DNA from: Torymus aiolomorphi
Taxonomy: Eukaryota > Arthropoda > Insecta > Hymenoptera > Torymidae
Length of the DNA: 64,000 nt
Assembly (NCBI GenBank): GCA_036365515.1
Contig: CM070874.1
Span: 244,268,430 to 244,332,429, forward strand
Direction of reading: 5' to 3'
Shown: piece by piece, positions 1 to 10,449 of the stretch
Numbering within the stretch: position 1 is the stretch's first letter
How the letters are laid out: each line of letters starts with the position of its first letter
The notes under the pieces: generated by a model
Seen by the model: only the letters and a program-made list of their open reading frames with translations
Told to the model about the DNA's origin: nothing
Database searches by the model: none
Made by a program: the position numbers and the translations under genes

Positions 1-1375
1 ATATTTGATTTATATTACCTTTACTCTGGGCGTAGGCTCTCGTAAATAATAACCAGCTGATTTGTTAGATGCACTATTTATTGGCAAATATAAATTTTAT
101 AAATAAGACAATAAGATTTACAATTTATTCACTTGGTTTAACAATGTATAATACCGATAACGTATTAAATTAATATAATTACTTTACTATTATTGGCTCG
201 TATTGGCCTGTATAAAAATAATAATCGTTTCTCTTATTATCGGCTGGAGTGGTACGGAGCTTGCGACCTTTGCACGATTACTGATTTGTGTGTTGAGGAT
301 CGCCGTATTTATTAAGCGGTTAATTTGGGTTAAAGATGATTTTGACGCTGAGTCAAAATCATCTTTTTAAACAAAGGACCCCGCACAGAATGTATGGAAA
401 ATAATCATTCGGTCAAATTGGATCAAACTTGGGGAAAAGATAGATCTTGAGGTCCTGAACAAAAGTTCTCATGGGCAAAACCCCCCAAAATTTGACCGAA
501 TGATTTTTTCCCATACTTTGTGTGCGGGGTCCTTTAGTAAACATTTAAATATCATAATTTCGATTTCACGCTTAAAAGTGCTGATTCTAAACAAAGTTGC
601 GATGAGCGGTTGGTTTCACAAGGTCAGTGGCTCGCTACGTCACGCTGGCTGTTGCGTAGCCGAAATTGCTGTACTGTTTTGTGGGTCAAAGAAATGAATA
701 TTGGAATTTAATAACGTCACAGACATATCAGTTTATAATTTGTCTTGCTCCATCGCGATGCCGCTTAAATTGGAATGCAACGTTGTTAAAATTCGCATAT
801 ACGACATTTGTATGTCAGAAAATTACTGGCGATAAATATGCATTATTAAATTGATTTTAGAGATACGTCACAGACGTAACAGTAGTGTACAAATTAAATC
901 TAATAATACTTCTCATCACAAATATTGTTTAATAACCTATCCATTGAACCAAAAAATAATGCTATTATATCCACAGTCAGTGATTAAAAATTTATATATT
1001 CAAATTAATCTGAAAATTTCAATACAATATAGTGAGCGCTTGCGCGCATGGATTATCTTTAAATTATGGATTTTTTTTAAATTATGTGTGAAAAATAAAT
1101 AAAATAATTGATTGTAATATTATCGTCAAAACCTTTAAAATTCCTAAATAACCTTTACTTCAAATTATATTTTCTTTATGAAATTTCACACATAGGGTAC
1201 GTGTCTCTAGTAGTACGCTGTCCGTATTTGTGTGCTCTTTCTGCAATTTCCGATGTAAGAAAAAGGTTCTAACCTTAAAAATAATAAATGGCTATTGCAA
1301 AACAAAAGCAGGTATACAATAGGCGCGCATCGGCGCAAAGCGCATAGCGCATGTCATTTCCATTTTCTAGTATAC
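1..1375. other. AT-rich flank without a recognisable gene
   Basis: The stretch is AT-rich and has only short open frames with no domain I recognise. It contains one small inverted repeat, listed separately. It ends in ATAC directly before the LTR at 1376, the left half of that element's target duplication. Confidence 0.6.
373..535. repeat. Small foldback repeat (MITE-like)
   Basis: The ends are inverted copies of each other for about 45-50 bases, starting AAAGGACCCCGCAC on the left and finishing GTGCGGGGTCCTTT on the right, with the shared core ATCATTCGGTCAAAT. The loop is about 65 bp. TAAAC occurs near both edges but not at exactly matching offsets, so no target duplication is claimed. A short non-autonomous DNA transposon is the simplest reading; no second copy was seen in this window. 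Confidence 0.5.
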
Positions 1376-2446
1376 TGTAACGGGATGGCTAGTGGGGGAA
1401 AATCCCAACGAGCCACAGGCCAGCGATGCCCTAGAACACGGTGCCGCGGGTGTCAGACTAAAATGACTTGCCCGGGGATCTGCTCCTGGAATCCCGAAAA
1501 CAACGCGAAGATCGCACCCGAACTTCGCTTTCCAACTAATTGGATCGCTGAGTGAAAAGCGCGCGCTCGACGAGTAAAGCGCGCGGCCGCTATGCTCAGA
1601 TATGAAAACGACCGGCGGAGTCGTTTTCCCGCGGAGGCGGCGGTATCCGGGAGAAGGACAGGTTGTAAAGAACAACGCGACGAGTAACTAGATATCACAA
1701 TATATTCACAAACACTAATCTTTACAAGCACGACGCAAGTGCTGATTAGTACAAAGAGTTAGTTCGCGCGCGACCGTTAATATTCAAACGCGCGAACTAC
1801 ACGGCGCGCGGCGAAGCTGCTAATTTCGCGCGCGGTGTTAAAGTACGGAGGGCTGACACACACCCCCACGTACACGGCACAGAAGGCTTGCACGGGGCGA
1901 TTTCCGTGCGAGCCTTTACAATAAACCCGCGAGAGGAGAGTAGAAAACTTACGTTAGGAAGGAGCAGCCGGTGCACTCGACTCTCTCTCGCTCCCTGTCG
2001 CTCGCACAGCAGTTGTGCTCTCTTTCTCTCTCTCTTTGCTCGCTGTATCGTGTCGGCAGGCGGGTTGGCTGCCGGCTCGTTTCTCACAGTCTCGTGCGGC
2101 TCACGCGGCTCGGGACAGCTCTCTCTCTGTCTCTCTTTCGCACGTTCACTTTATACGGCGCCTCCACTACACTCGCGGGGTCTCACAAGGTACGATAGGA
2201 CGGCGCGGACAAGTAAAAACAGGAGAGACACGGAGGAGATGTTTTTAGCGCGATGGCAGACACGAATATGGCTCCCTTTTCTCGCGGGAACCAGTTAGCA
2301 GCTTCGCGACGGATGACGGGCATTTTACGCGTCGTGAGACCGATTCGCTACGCGCGGCGCGCCTCGATTCGGCTGCGCAGGAGTTGCGCGCGCGCGCTCA
2401 CTACCTTCGCGCGGTAGATTAGAATCGCGGCTAGACACGCGTTACA
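1376..2446 (-). repeat. 3' LTR of the gypsy element
   Basis: On the plus strand it starts TGTAACGGGATGG and ends GACACGCGTTACA, so it has the usual TG...CA ends. It is 1071 bp and GC-rich, with CT-rich runs near 1980-2130. It matches 10450-11518 almost throughout; differences seen are a CT/TT length change near 2034, C/T near 1920 and C/T near 2286. Confidence 0.93.
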
Positions 2447-2456
2447 CCCCCCCGCC
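2447..2456 (-). promoter_or_regulatory. Polypurine tract of the gypsy element
   Basis: Read on the minus strand, GGCGGGGGGG lies directly before the 3' LTR. This is the expected place and composition for the plus-strand DNA primer. Confidence 0.7.
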
Positions 2457-2648
2457 AGACGCTGCTTAGGGGACCGAGAGCAGCTCTGCTAATCATGGCC
2501 GTCGTCGTACCTACTAATATGGTAGTAATGATTAGGAGAAGGAGGTTCGGAAAGGAACATTGCAGAATCGGAGCCACTGGTTTTTCTTTTTTTTTTTAAT
2601 TTTTATTAAAAAAATATATAAAAAAAAACTTCAGGGCCTCACCCTTCT
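2457..2648 (-). other. 3' untranslated part between accessory ORF and LTR
   Basis: About 190 bases separate the last ORF from the polypurine tract. They include A- and T-rich runs near 2580-2630 and no open frame of note. Confidence 0.5.
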
Positions 2649-3604
2649 TCAACTGGCCCGGGAATACGATCGGCGCCCCTTGTGACGAGCTTGGTTGGGG
2701 CAATGTTTTGACTTTTTCACCCCAAGCTCGCCACACATGAAGCACCGGGGGATCGCGTTACTGCCGAGCGCATCCCGGGCCGCTCGCTCTTCTTCGAGCG
2801 CCCTCCTAAGGCGCTCTTCTTCTTTTTGGAGACGGCGCTGGGCCTCTTCCTTGATCCGGCGCGCCGTCTCCTCCGCCTTTTCCCTGGCTCGCCTGGCCTC
2901 TTCCATGCGCTCCTGCGCACGAGCCAGGCGAGCCTCCTCCGCCTTTTGGAAGGCGGTGCGGCGCAGCCTGGCGGCCCTGGCCTCTGCGGCGGCCGCGAGC
3001 TCTTCGCGCCGGCCTTGGGCCATTCCGACCCATTTGCCGGCTTGCCGCTCGCCGGCCTTACCGTGGCACTGGAGAAAGGCCTCCAGTGCGGCCAGGGCAG
3101 CGTCCTCCGCAGCGCGCGAGGACTTGCTGAGGCACCGCGCTTCCTCGAGGGCCTTCTCCACTGGGACCCAGGCCGCACCGACTTCATCACTCGGTGCCCA
3201 CTTGGGGGCCTGGGTCGGAGAACTCTCTCTCCTTTCTTCGTCGGCCCGAGCCGCGCCGGCGTTTCCTTCCGGCGCCATCTCTGAGGCTCGGACCGACGCC
3301 TCTTGTGAACGCCGTTCTTCCCGGCTTTCCTGCTGCTCCTTCGGGGACGAGGTCGCCGAAGCGGACTGGGACCGGCCTCTGCCCAGGCCGGCTCCGAAGG
3401 TCCCTTTCTTGGCTTCGGCGCCTCTATCTCCTCGATCACGACGGTGGAGGGCTCTTCCACTGGCTGGGGTGCCAGTGTCACAGCGTCGATGCCCTCCACG
3501 ACCTGCTCCAAAAAATCGATGACGGCGGGGTCAGGATTGCACTGGATTAATCCAGCGATCACCTTCTTCGCCGTCTCCGCTATTTCGGGAGTCAGGCCTT
3601 GCAT
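2649..3604 (-). CDS. Accessory 3' ORF: coiled coil plus degenerate zinc knuckle (frame break inside)
   Basis: This ORF lies after integrase, where env would sit, but has no signal peptide or membrane segment. The first ~65 residues start at an ATG (3602-3604) and are acidic and hydrophobic. The reading frame then shifts near 3400, and from there to 2649 the protein is very rich in Ala, Glu, Arg and Lys in heptad-like order, as in a long charged helix or coiled coil. Near the end is CFMCGELGVKKSKHCPN. This looks like a retroviral Cys-Cys-His-Cys knuckle with Val at the His position and His-Cys at the end. The element's own Gag shows no such knuckle, so a nucleic-acid-binding or capsid-assembly helper is possible; that is inference. 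The frame join is uncertain and I do not recognise a family. Confidence 0.6.
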
Positions 3605-3706
3605 GTCCTGAAACAGGTAAATCGATCCCGGGGAGGAGTGAGATTGAGGACTGGAGAATTAAGACGAACACAGGTTAGTACGTACGACACAAGTTGGACG
3701 GCACAA
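3605..3706 (-). other. Spacer between integrase and accessory ORF
   Basis: About 100 bases without an open frame lie between the integrase stop at 3707 and the accessory ATG at 3604. Expression of the accessory ORF would need splicing, reinitiation or a subgenomic RNA; no clear splice acceptor was identified. Confidence 0.4.
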
Positions 3707-5167
3707 TTATTGCTTATTATACGCTCGGGTTCTACGAGGACTAATTAGTCCGGCATCAGCAGGTACGGGCTTCTTCTTCGAACCCTTTGGCCTCCCTGGG
3801 CCTCGCTTGGGTTCTGTTGGACCGGCCACACGCATAGGCCGGCCATCGCTCGCACGCTTTCCTGGCCTAACTAATAGCGCGGTCTTACGAGGTGGACCGC
3901 GCCTCTTAGCCGTCGCCCGAAGCTGTACATTCCCCTGGCTAACTCTGTGGCCCTCTGACGTGTTACGTTCGGCTGAAGAGTCCCTCGCTGGTAGCGCCTG
4001 GGCTACTTCTGCTGATACGTATCTCTTGAGTTGCTGCGCATGGACAGGACGTATCGTTCGACCATCCTCACCTTGGATCTCATAGGTGTTTTCGCCTAGA
4101 ATATTCACAATCGTGTAGGGCCCCGCGTACTTCGGGGCTAATTTGGCAGAAATCCCCTCAGCTGCTGAGGATAGTACCTTATTCTCTCTCCATACACGAT
4201 CGCCTAGACAGAATTGTGGAGGTCGACGATGAGCGTCATAATATTTGGCTTGTCTCGCCTGCTCCGCTTGCGCGTCGGCCACCGCCCGAACGTGCAATTC
4301 GCGGAGCTTGTCCATACGTACCACCCAATTGTTTATCGCCTCTTGCTGCCCTTGCTCTTCGGCTAACCTGTCTTCCTCCCGCCTTAGTGTCTTCGGTGGG
4401 TCGGGTTGTCGGCCGTAAATGAGCATGGCAGGACTTATCTTTGTGGAGCTGTGTTCGGCAGTATTGTACGCGAACGCCAGCTCATTCAGTTTCTCATCCC
4501 AGGACCGGTGATTTTCCTCTGCGTAAGACATAATCATTGTCTTCACCGTTCGATTCACACGCTCGACAGGATTGGCTTGAGGGTGATACGGAGGTGTAAA
4601 CGTGTGATGCACATTTCTCTCCTTTAAGAATGCCTCTAATGGTGCATTTTTAAATTCAGTCCCATTGTCTGAGAGAAACACCTCCGGGACTCCGAATCGC
4701 AGACATACTCGCTCGTTGAGTCCCTTAATTACCGATTTACCATCTGCCCTTTTTATCGGCATTACTTCAATCCAGCGTGTGAACAAGTCCTGGAATATGA
4801 GAATGTATTCGTGGCCGTGCGTGGTTTTTGGGAGGGGCCCCATAATGTCGCTGGCCACGATTTGCCATGGACGCTCTGTAATTCGGCGTCCCATGAATCC
4901 TGTTGGAGCGCGCTGTTCGACTTTGCACTGCTGGCAAATTTGGCACTGGCTCACGTATCTGGCTACATCACGATACATGTGTGGCCAATAATACTTCCGC
5001 TTTACTCTTTCTAGCGTTTTCTCGCGGCCCAAGTGCCCAGCAGTTGGAAAGTCATGGCATTCTCTCAGTACTTCGCGTCGCTTTTCGTGAGGGACTGCTA
5101 ACTTCCATGCATCATCGTCGCCGAGAGACTCGTCTATGACTTCATCAGGTTCGTACTTGTACAGTCT
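3707..5167 (-). CDS. pol: Integrase part of pol, with AT-hook-like tail
   Basis: Joins the 3' end of viral DNA to host DNA. The N-terminal His-His-Cys-Cys zinc site is visible: its first His residues lie near 5075 and 5045 and the pair CQICQQC follows. The catalytic core has Asp in ASDIMGPLP, Asp in LSDNGTEF and Glu in NPVERVNRT, the D,D-35-E set. A C-terminal SH3-like part (GDRVW...KYAGPYTIVNI) follows. The last ~35 residues are basic and contain RGPGRPKGSKKK, which matches the AT-hook core. The frame is open from about 5167 but is offset from the RNase H frame by one base at a run of five C (5168-5172). There is no chromodomain. Confidence 0.85.
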   Translation of the reverse strand, partial: RLYKYEPDEVIDESLGDDDAWKLAVPHEKRREVLRECHDFPTAGHLGREKTLERVKRKYYWPHMYRDVARYVSQCQICQQCKVEQRAPTGFMGRRITERPWQIVASDIMGPLPKTTHGHEYILIFQDLFTRWIEVMPIKRADGKSVIKGLNERVCLRFGVPEVFLSDNGTEFKNAPLEAFLKERNVHHTFTPPYHPQANPVERVNRTVKTMIMSYAEENHRSWDEKLNELAFAYNTAEHSSTKISPAMLIYGRQPDPPKTLRREEDRLAEEQGQQEAINNWVVRMDKLRELHVRAVADAQAEQARQAKYYDAHRRPPQFCLGDRVWRENKVLSSAAEGISAKLAPKYAGPYTIVNILGENTYEIQGEDGRTIRPVHAQQLKRYVSAEVAQALPARDSSAERNTSEGHRVSQGNVQLRATAKRRGPPRKTALLVRPGKRASDGRPMRVAGPTEPKRGPGRPKGSKKKPVPADAGLISPRRTRAYNKQ

Positions 5168-7219
5168 CCCCCGCCAGCTTGAACGTGGGGAAGTCTCGCG
5201 GCCGCTGTTGAACCTCTTTCACAATTTCGAGGTACCATTGGTCGTTTGCATCGCGTTCGAGCTCTAACGCGGCGACCGCTGGCTCCTCTTCCTCGAACAT
5301 CCGCGAAAGGGCATCTGGGACATTGTTCAAAGAGCCCTTTCGGTGTTCGACTGTGAAACTGTGGTTTTGTAGTTCCAAAGCCCATCTTGCTAACCTGCCT
5401 GATGGGTTTCGGAGATCACGGAGCCACTTCAAGCTGCTATGATCCGTGATGACCTTGAAGTCATAGGCCTCTATATACGGACGGAACTTTTTGATTGCCC
5501 AGAGAATTGCTAGACACTCTCGTTCCGTCACGCTATAATTCTTCTCGGCCGCGCTCAGAGTTCGACTAGCGAACTCTAGGACTCTTTCGTTGCCGTCTAT
5601 TATCTGGTATAGCACCGCTCCAAGTCCTGTATCGCTCGCATCAGTTTGCACCACGAACTGTGCGTTAGATACCGGTCTGTGGAGAATCGGTGCAGAAGCA
5701 ACTAGCGCTTTTAGCTTTTGGAAGGCCTCTTCTTGTGCCGTTGACCACTCGTATTTCCGATCCTTTTTCGTTAGTTCGGTCAGTGGTTCAGCAATTGTGG
5801 CGAAGTTTGATAAAAACTTTCTATACCACGAGGCCATTCCTAGGAAGCGTCTCAGCTGACGGAGGTTTTTCGGCACCGGATATTCCATAATGGGCTTTAT
5901 TTTCTCGGGGTCTGGTTTAAAACCATCCCTATTTACTATGACCCCGAGATATTGGACCTCATCGCGACAGAAGACACTCTTCTCGCGATTTATTGTGAGG
6001 CCCGCGTCCTTTATCCTATCTAGAACTCTTTTTAGAACCTCTTTATGCTCCTCGAATGTTTCTGTGACTATTATTATGTCATCGAGATACGAGTAAGCAA
6101 AAGGTTCGAGTTCGGGGCCGATGACTTTGTCAATCAGCCTCTGGAAGGACGCTCCGGCATACGAAAGACCGTAGGGCATTCTTGTAAATTGAAATAACCC
6201 TTTGCCTGGCACGGTGAAGGCCGTAGTCTCTTTGGACTCCGGATTTAGTGGTATTTGGTGGTACGCACTACTTAAATCCAACGTGGATATGTATCGCGCT
6301 TTCTGCAGTTTGCTTAAGATACTCTCCATGTATGGTAACGGGTATGCGTCTGGCCTTGACGCTGCGTTCACTTTTCTGAAGTCCACACAGAAACGGAACT
6401 TCCCGTTGGACTTGCGTACCATTACCACAGGGCTTGACCAGCCGCTTGTCGAAGGTTCTATTATACCCGCGAGTAGCATTTCCTCCACCTGCTTGTGCAT
6501 CTCTTCCTCGAGTTTTCGAGATACTGGGTAGTACTTCTGTTTTATGGGTCTTGTGGAGCCGACGTCTACTGCATGCTCAACCCACGAAGTACACCCTAAT
6601 GGTGCCAGGCCGTTTCCCATCAGCTCAGCTACTAAAGCTTCCGCTTCTTTGCGCTGCTCTTCTGTTGGGTCCGCCAACCCTATAGCTGATACGGACACGG
6701 TATTATTGGCGGTTATGGAGGCTACTTCTAACTTTACGCTTGCCTCATCATCTTTGAGATGCAGCGTATTGTCAGTGGGGTCTAAGACGGCGCTAAACTT
6801 CTTAATGAAGTTCACCCACAAGTAGCACTCCGTGTCTAGGTCTGGCATGATTGCGACGCGCACATCCTTGCACACGCCTGCCACGACCATGGGTAGATAC
6901 ACATAGCCAACCACTGCTATGCTCTGCCCATTAGCTACCCGTGCCGTTAGGCCGCTGGCCGGGATTAATTCTTTTCCGCAGGCTGTAGCGAGCTGTAAGC
7001 CGATGGAATTCATCCCAGTCCAGGAAGCTCCAGTATCGAAGAGTGCCCGTAGCCTGTAGCCGGCTACACCTACTTGAAGCCACCATCGCGAGCATGTTTC
7101 CTGGTTATCTTCGTTCTGCTGAGTCGCGGGCACTTCTTCGCTCTCTCCTTCAGGCAATTGGACCGAGTTACCCTCGGTCGCTGATGTGAGAGCTGGGGGC
7201 GGGCGTGTGGCCGTGTTTA
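5145..7219 (-). CDS. pol: Pol: protease, reverse transcriptase, RNase H
   Basis: A long frame of about 670 codons. Protease shows ALFDTGAS near its start. Reverse transcriptase follows, with the fingers motif FRFCVDFRKVN, FTRMPYGLSYAGASFQ and the catalytic SYLDDIIIV. RNase H has TDASDTGLGAVL, the Glu in TERECLAI and TDHSSLKWL. The frame is open upstream beyond the listed Leu start and overlaps the Gag stop (7217-7219), so Pol is probably made by frameshifting rather than from its own start. It ends at a TGA at 5145, just past the C-run where the integrase frame takes over. All catalytic motifs that I can see are intact. Confidence 0.9.
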
Positions 7220-9485
7220 CCTGCCCCCTTGGCCGTTTCCCTGCTGGTTTCCGGCAGCATTGGGGTTGCGGTCGCTTCCCCTTTGCTCGTTGCCGTAACC
7301 CCTTCGGTACTCTGGCCTTTGTGGAGGTCCATTACTCCTTGGACTTGGCGGCCTAGCCTGGTGGGTCGCGCTACTACCCCCACTAGGCTGATTATTACTT
7401 TGCCCGCCTTCCCGCTGCCTGTTCTCCCAATTATTCTTTTCTTGGGGTTCTTGAACGACTGTGGGTTTGGCGTTTGCCCACTATTTCCGTCGGTGCCTTT
7501 CTTTGTCAAGCTTGACAAACACTCGGCCATCACCCGACGGAACATAGCCTCGAGGCTTTCTCGAGGCTCCTGCTGTTGTTGCCCCATCGCCGCCACTCCT
7601 GGATTCTGCTTTTTCCGCTGATCCGTGGTTGGCTCTGTAGGTACGTAGTCAAACTCTGGCAAGTAAGTGCGCTCTGGCGGTGGTGGCGAGTGATACACCT
7701 TATCTGCCGCGAGCGCTAATTCGGCCTCCCGGGCTAAATCCAGGAGCCCTCGGTAATCCGTAATTTGATTACGCATCACCATTTTTGTAGTTCTGGCCGC
7801 ATGTTCCGGTGCAACATGTCCAATTGTTGGGGCATGCTAGGCACCGGAACTAACTTGAGAATCAAGGCTTGCAGATTCACTACGTAATCTCTCGTGAGTT
7901 CGTTTCTGCCTTGAGTCCTCGCGTTTATCTCCGCTAGGATTCGCTGTTGATGGCCCCTGTCACCGCCATACATGTGTATTATGGCCTCTTGGAAGTCTTG
8001 CCAAGATCGCCACGTATGACGGTTACTCCTATACCAGGTGGCCGCTACTCCACTCAGGAGCTCTGACAATGACGAGAGTACTTCGTCGTACGTCAGATTT
8101 GCTAGAGCTCGACATTCCTCTACTCTCGTGAGGAATAACTCGACGCTCTGCTCCTTCAAGGACCCAGAGAACTTGATGTGCCATTTCCTTACGATTTGGC
8201 CAACATCACGGTTCGTCTGTTGAGGCACGTACGTCTGCCTCGTAGACTGGTCCAGTGTAGCGCTCACCCCCGCCTGACGCTGTGTAGGATTTCTTCCGCT
8301 ATTCCTCCTAGCGTCCCTTGGCGATTCAGTATTGGGGCTGCTGCTGTCAAAATTCACATATGTGAACGTGTCCTGAAAGTTCACATGTGGTGATCCTCGT
8401 CCCCTGCCCGCACTCGGTAGTTGGACTCCCTCCAAGCGCGTGCTTGAGGGTGGGTGTCGAGCTTCTTGGAGTATTCGCACACTCTCTTTGAGCTCTTCCA
8501 CCTCTTTGACGAGTCTATGGATCACCGACAGCAGCTGTTCTGAGACTACGCTATCTCCCACAGCAATCCCTGCGGTACGCTGTTCCCCCGCACTTGGCCA
8601 CTCAAAACTCTGTGGCTGCGGTGGACTTCGCGTTTGCTGCCAGAACGCGTGCTGCCCATTTTGTGCCGACAACGACTCTTGTTCTTGACTCCGCCGGAAT
8701 TGTCGTTGCCTGCGCTGCTCTTCTAGCAACGCCTGCTGTCGCTGCTGCTCTTGATGCTTTCGCTGTTGCTGCCGCTGCTGCTCCTGCTGCTGTTGCTGTT
8801 GCTGCCGTCGCTGCTGCTCCATCTGCTGCTGCTGTTGCATTTGTTGCTGCTGCATTTGCTGCTGCTGCATTTGCTGCTGTTGCAGTTGCTGCTGCTGCAT
8901 TTGCTGCTGCTGCATTTGCTGCTGCTGCATTTGCTGCTGCTGCAGTTGTTGCTGTTGAAGCTGTTGCTGTTGGAGCTGTCCCTCGGCTTCGGCTGGAGAT
9001 GTCCCGGTGGGTGCTGCAGAGCTCAATATCTCTGTCCCGGAACCCTCCTGGCCGTTTGCCTCATCCGCTGGCTCCACCACTGCATTATGTGCTTGTTGTG
9101 GAGCGTTCATCCTCCGAGACTCCGAGAGTTTTTGCATCACTATCGGGTCATCAAGGAGCGTAATGAACGGGTGCGGTTGGTCTGGATCAGTATTGGGATC
9201 CACAATAGTCGACCCAGACTTGTTCATCAACGTTAAGTCGATGAACGCCCTTCGGGACTGCTCGCGTTTAGCAAACGCTTGCTTCTCCGACAGCTCCGGC
9301 TCTGGCACAAAATCGGCGGCACTGTAATCGCCCATAAGCCACTTGATCGTTGTCAGCATATTCACTGATTGCAGATCTGACTGCTGCAGACCAAGGGCTT
9401 GCATGGCCTCGATAATTTCCTCTTCGGGCTGTGTATACGCCCAATTGAATATCGCAGATTCCGCAAATTGCGACGATCGGGCCAT
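7217..9485 (-). CDS. gag: Gag, Gln-rich, two frame breaks
   Basis: Capsid protein of the gypsy element. I take the ATG at 9485 (MARSSQF) as start; the frame is open upstream to 9596 without another ATG. Order: an N-terminal helical region, a long Gln/Met/Leu-rich tract (about 8730-8980, CAG-type repeats), then a conserved retrotransposon Gag block with LFLTRVEECRAL and YRSNRHTWRSW, ending RNMRPELQK. There the frame stops (7776); the evident continuation ITDYRGLLDLAREAEL is one base back, at a run of five T (7782-7786). A second shift near 7435-7441 leads into a Gly/Asn/Gln/Arg-rich tail ending at the 7217 stop. No Cys-His knuckle is visible in any frame of the tail, unusual for this superfamily. 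Confidence 0.8.
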
Positions 9486-10430
9486 GGTGTCAATTGGCTG
9501 TGCGCTTCCCCACGAACTTATTTTACTAGCGCGAGTAGTATCCTGATTGATGGCAGAGAGAGTTTGCCTTTTCAACCCGTGAGCTAGCTTTTTCAACGCG
9601 AACCCGGGTTATTTTCTAAGAGCTACGGCGGTTGCTCTTAACCTCGATAATGTACGAGGATTTCCCGTATGCGGCTCTAAAAAAAAATAAAAGCTATTTC
9701 TGTAATTAATTACGATTTGTAATTAGTTACGCTCCACTACTCGCACTTGTAATTTTAAAATAAATATATGTGAAAAAAATTATATATATATGTGTCAAAA
9801 CGGACAAAATCACCAAAAACACAAAAAAATAAATACAATTTTCACCTAAAAAAAAATAAAAACAATTTTTAAGTTCGAGGGGATTTTTGCGCTCGAGTTT
9901 TTACTCGGGCGCACAGTCAACTTTTTGTTCCGAGAGTGCTTGCCGACTTTCTCTCGATCTTCTTCTAACTGCACGATAAAAGAAAAAAAAAAAATTTTAT
10001 TTTTCGCCCAAAAAAAAATAATTCGTATCGGAAATACGAGGACGAGAAGAAAAAAAAATTTTCGAGACGAGAAAAAAAAATTAATTAAAAAATTAATTAT
10101 CGCTAAAAAAAAAAATTTTGTCGTTAAAAAATTTAATTGTTATTAAAAAACTTTAATTGTTAACAATAATTCCTCAACGCTCCAAAAATTCCGCGATCAA
10201 TATCTCTCCTCGTCGGCACACTAGGTCGAGGGTTATTGGCTATCGCACGCCTAACCTCTCGACCGCACTCTCGCAACAGCACGGCTGTGTCACGCACACG
10301 CACACACGCGCCTACGAGCTGCGGCACGAAGAGCCTTTGTTTGCAGCTTACGCTCAGCTACGCTGCTGAGCTTCTTCGCGCCAAGCTTCGCCGCGAATCA
10401 CGTACGCGTCGCAGGTCCTTCTCCACCCCC
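9486..10430 (-). other. 5' leader of the gypsy element
   Basis: About 950 bases lie between the primer binding site and the Gag ATG. The part from 9680 to 10160 is very A/T-rich with many A-runs, and 10280-10440 is GC-rich with a short CACACG tract. No convincing gene is present. A leader with packaging signals is expected, but none can be pointed to. Confidence 0.55.
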
Positions 10431-10449
10431 AAAACGTTGTGGCGCCAGT
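10431..10449 (-). promoter_or_regulatory. Primer binding site of the gypsy element
   Basis: Reading the minus strand, the 5' LTR ends ...CCGTTACA and is followed by AC and then TGGCGCCACAACGTTTT. TGG complements the CCA end of a tRNA, and TGGCGCC resembles the start of several retroelement sites. The primer tRNA cannot be fixed without tRNA sequences of the host. Confidence 0.65.

Noticed and set aside
1888..2298. 136-codon frame in the LTR (also 10962-11270)
   Set aside because: Lies wholly in both LTRs on the antisense strand, low complexity from CT-rich runs.
2695..3550. Long plus-strand frames of 275, 152 and 118 codons
   Set aside because: Shadows of the Arg/Glu/Ala-rich accessory ORF on the minus strand in GC-rich sequence.
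8594..9236. Plus-strand Ala-rich and Leu-rich open frames
   Set aside because: They are the complement of the Gln repeat in Gag (CTG/GCT read as Leu/Ala); no start context or domain.
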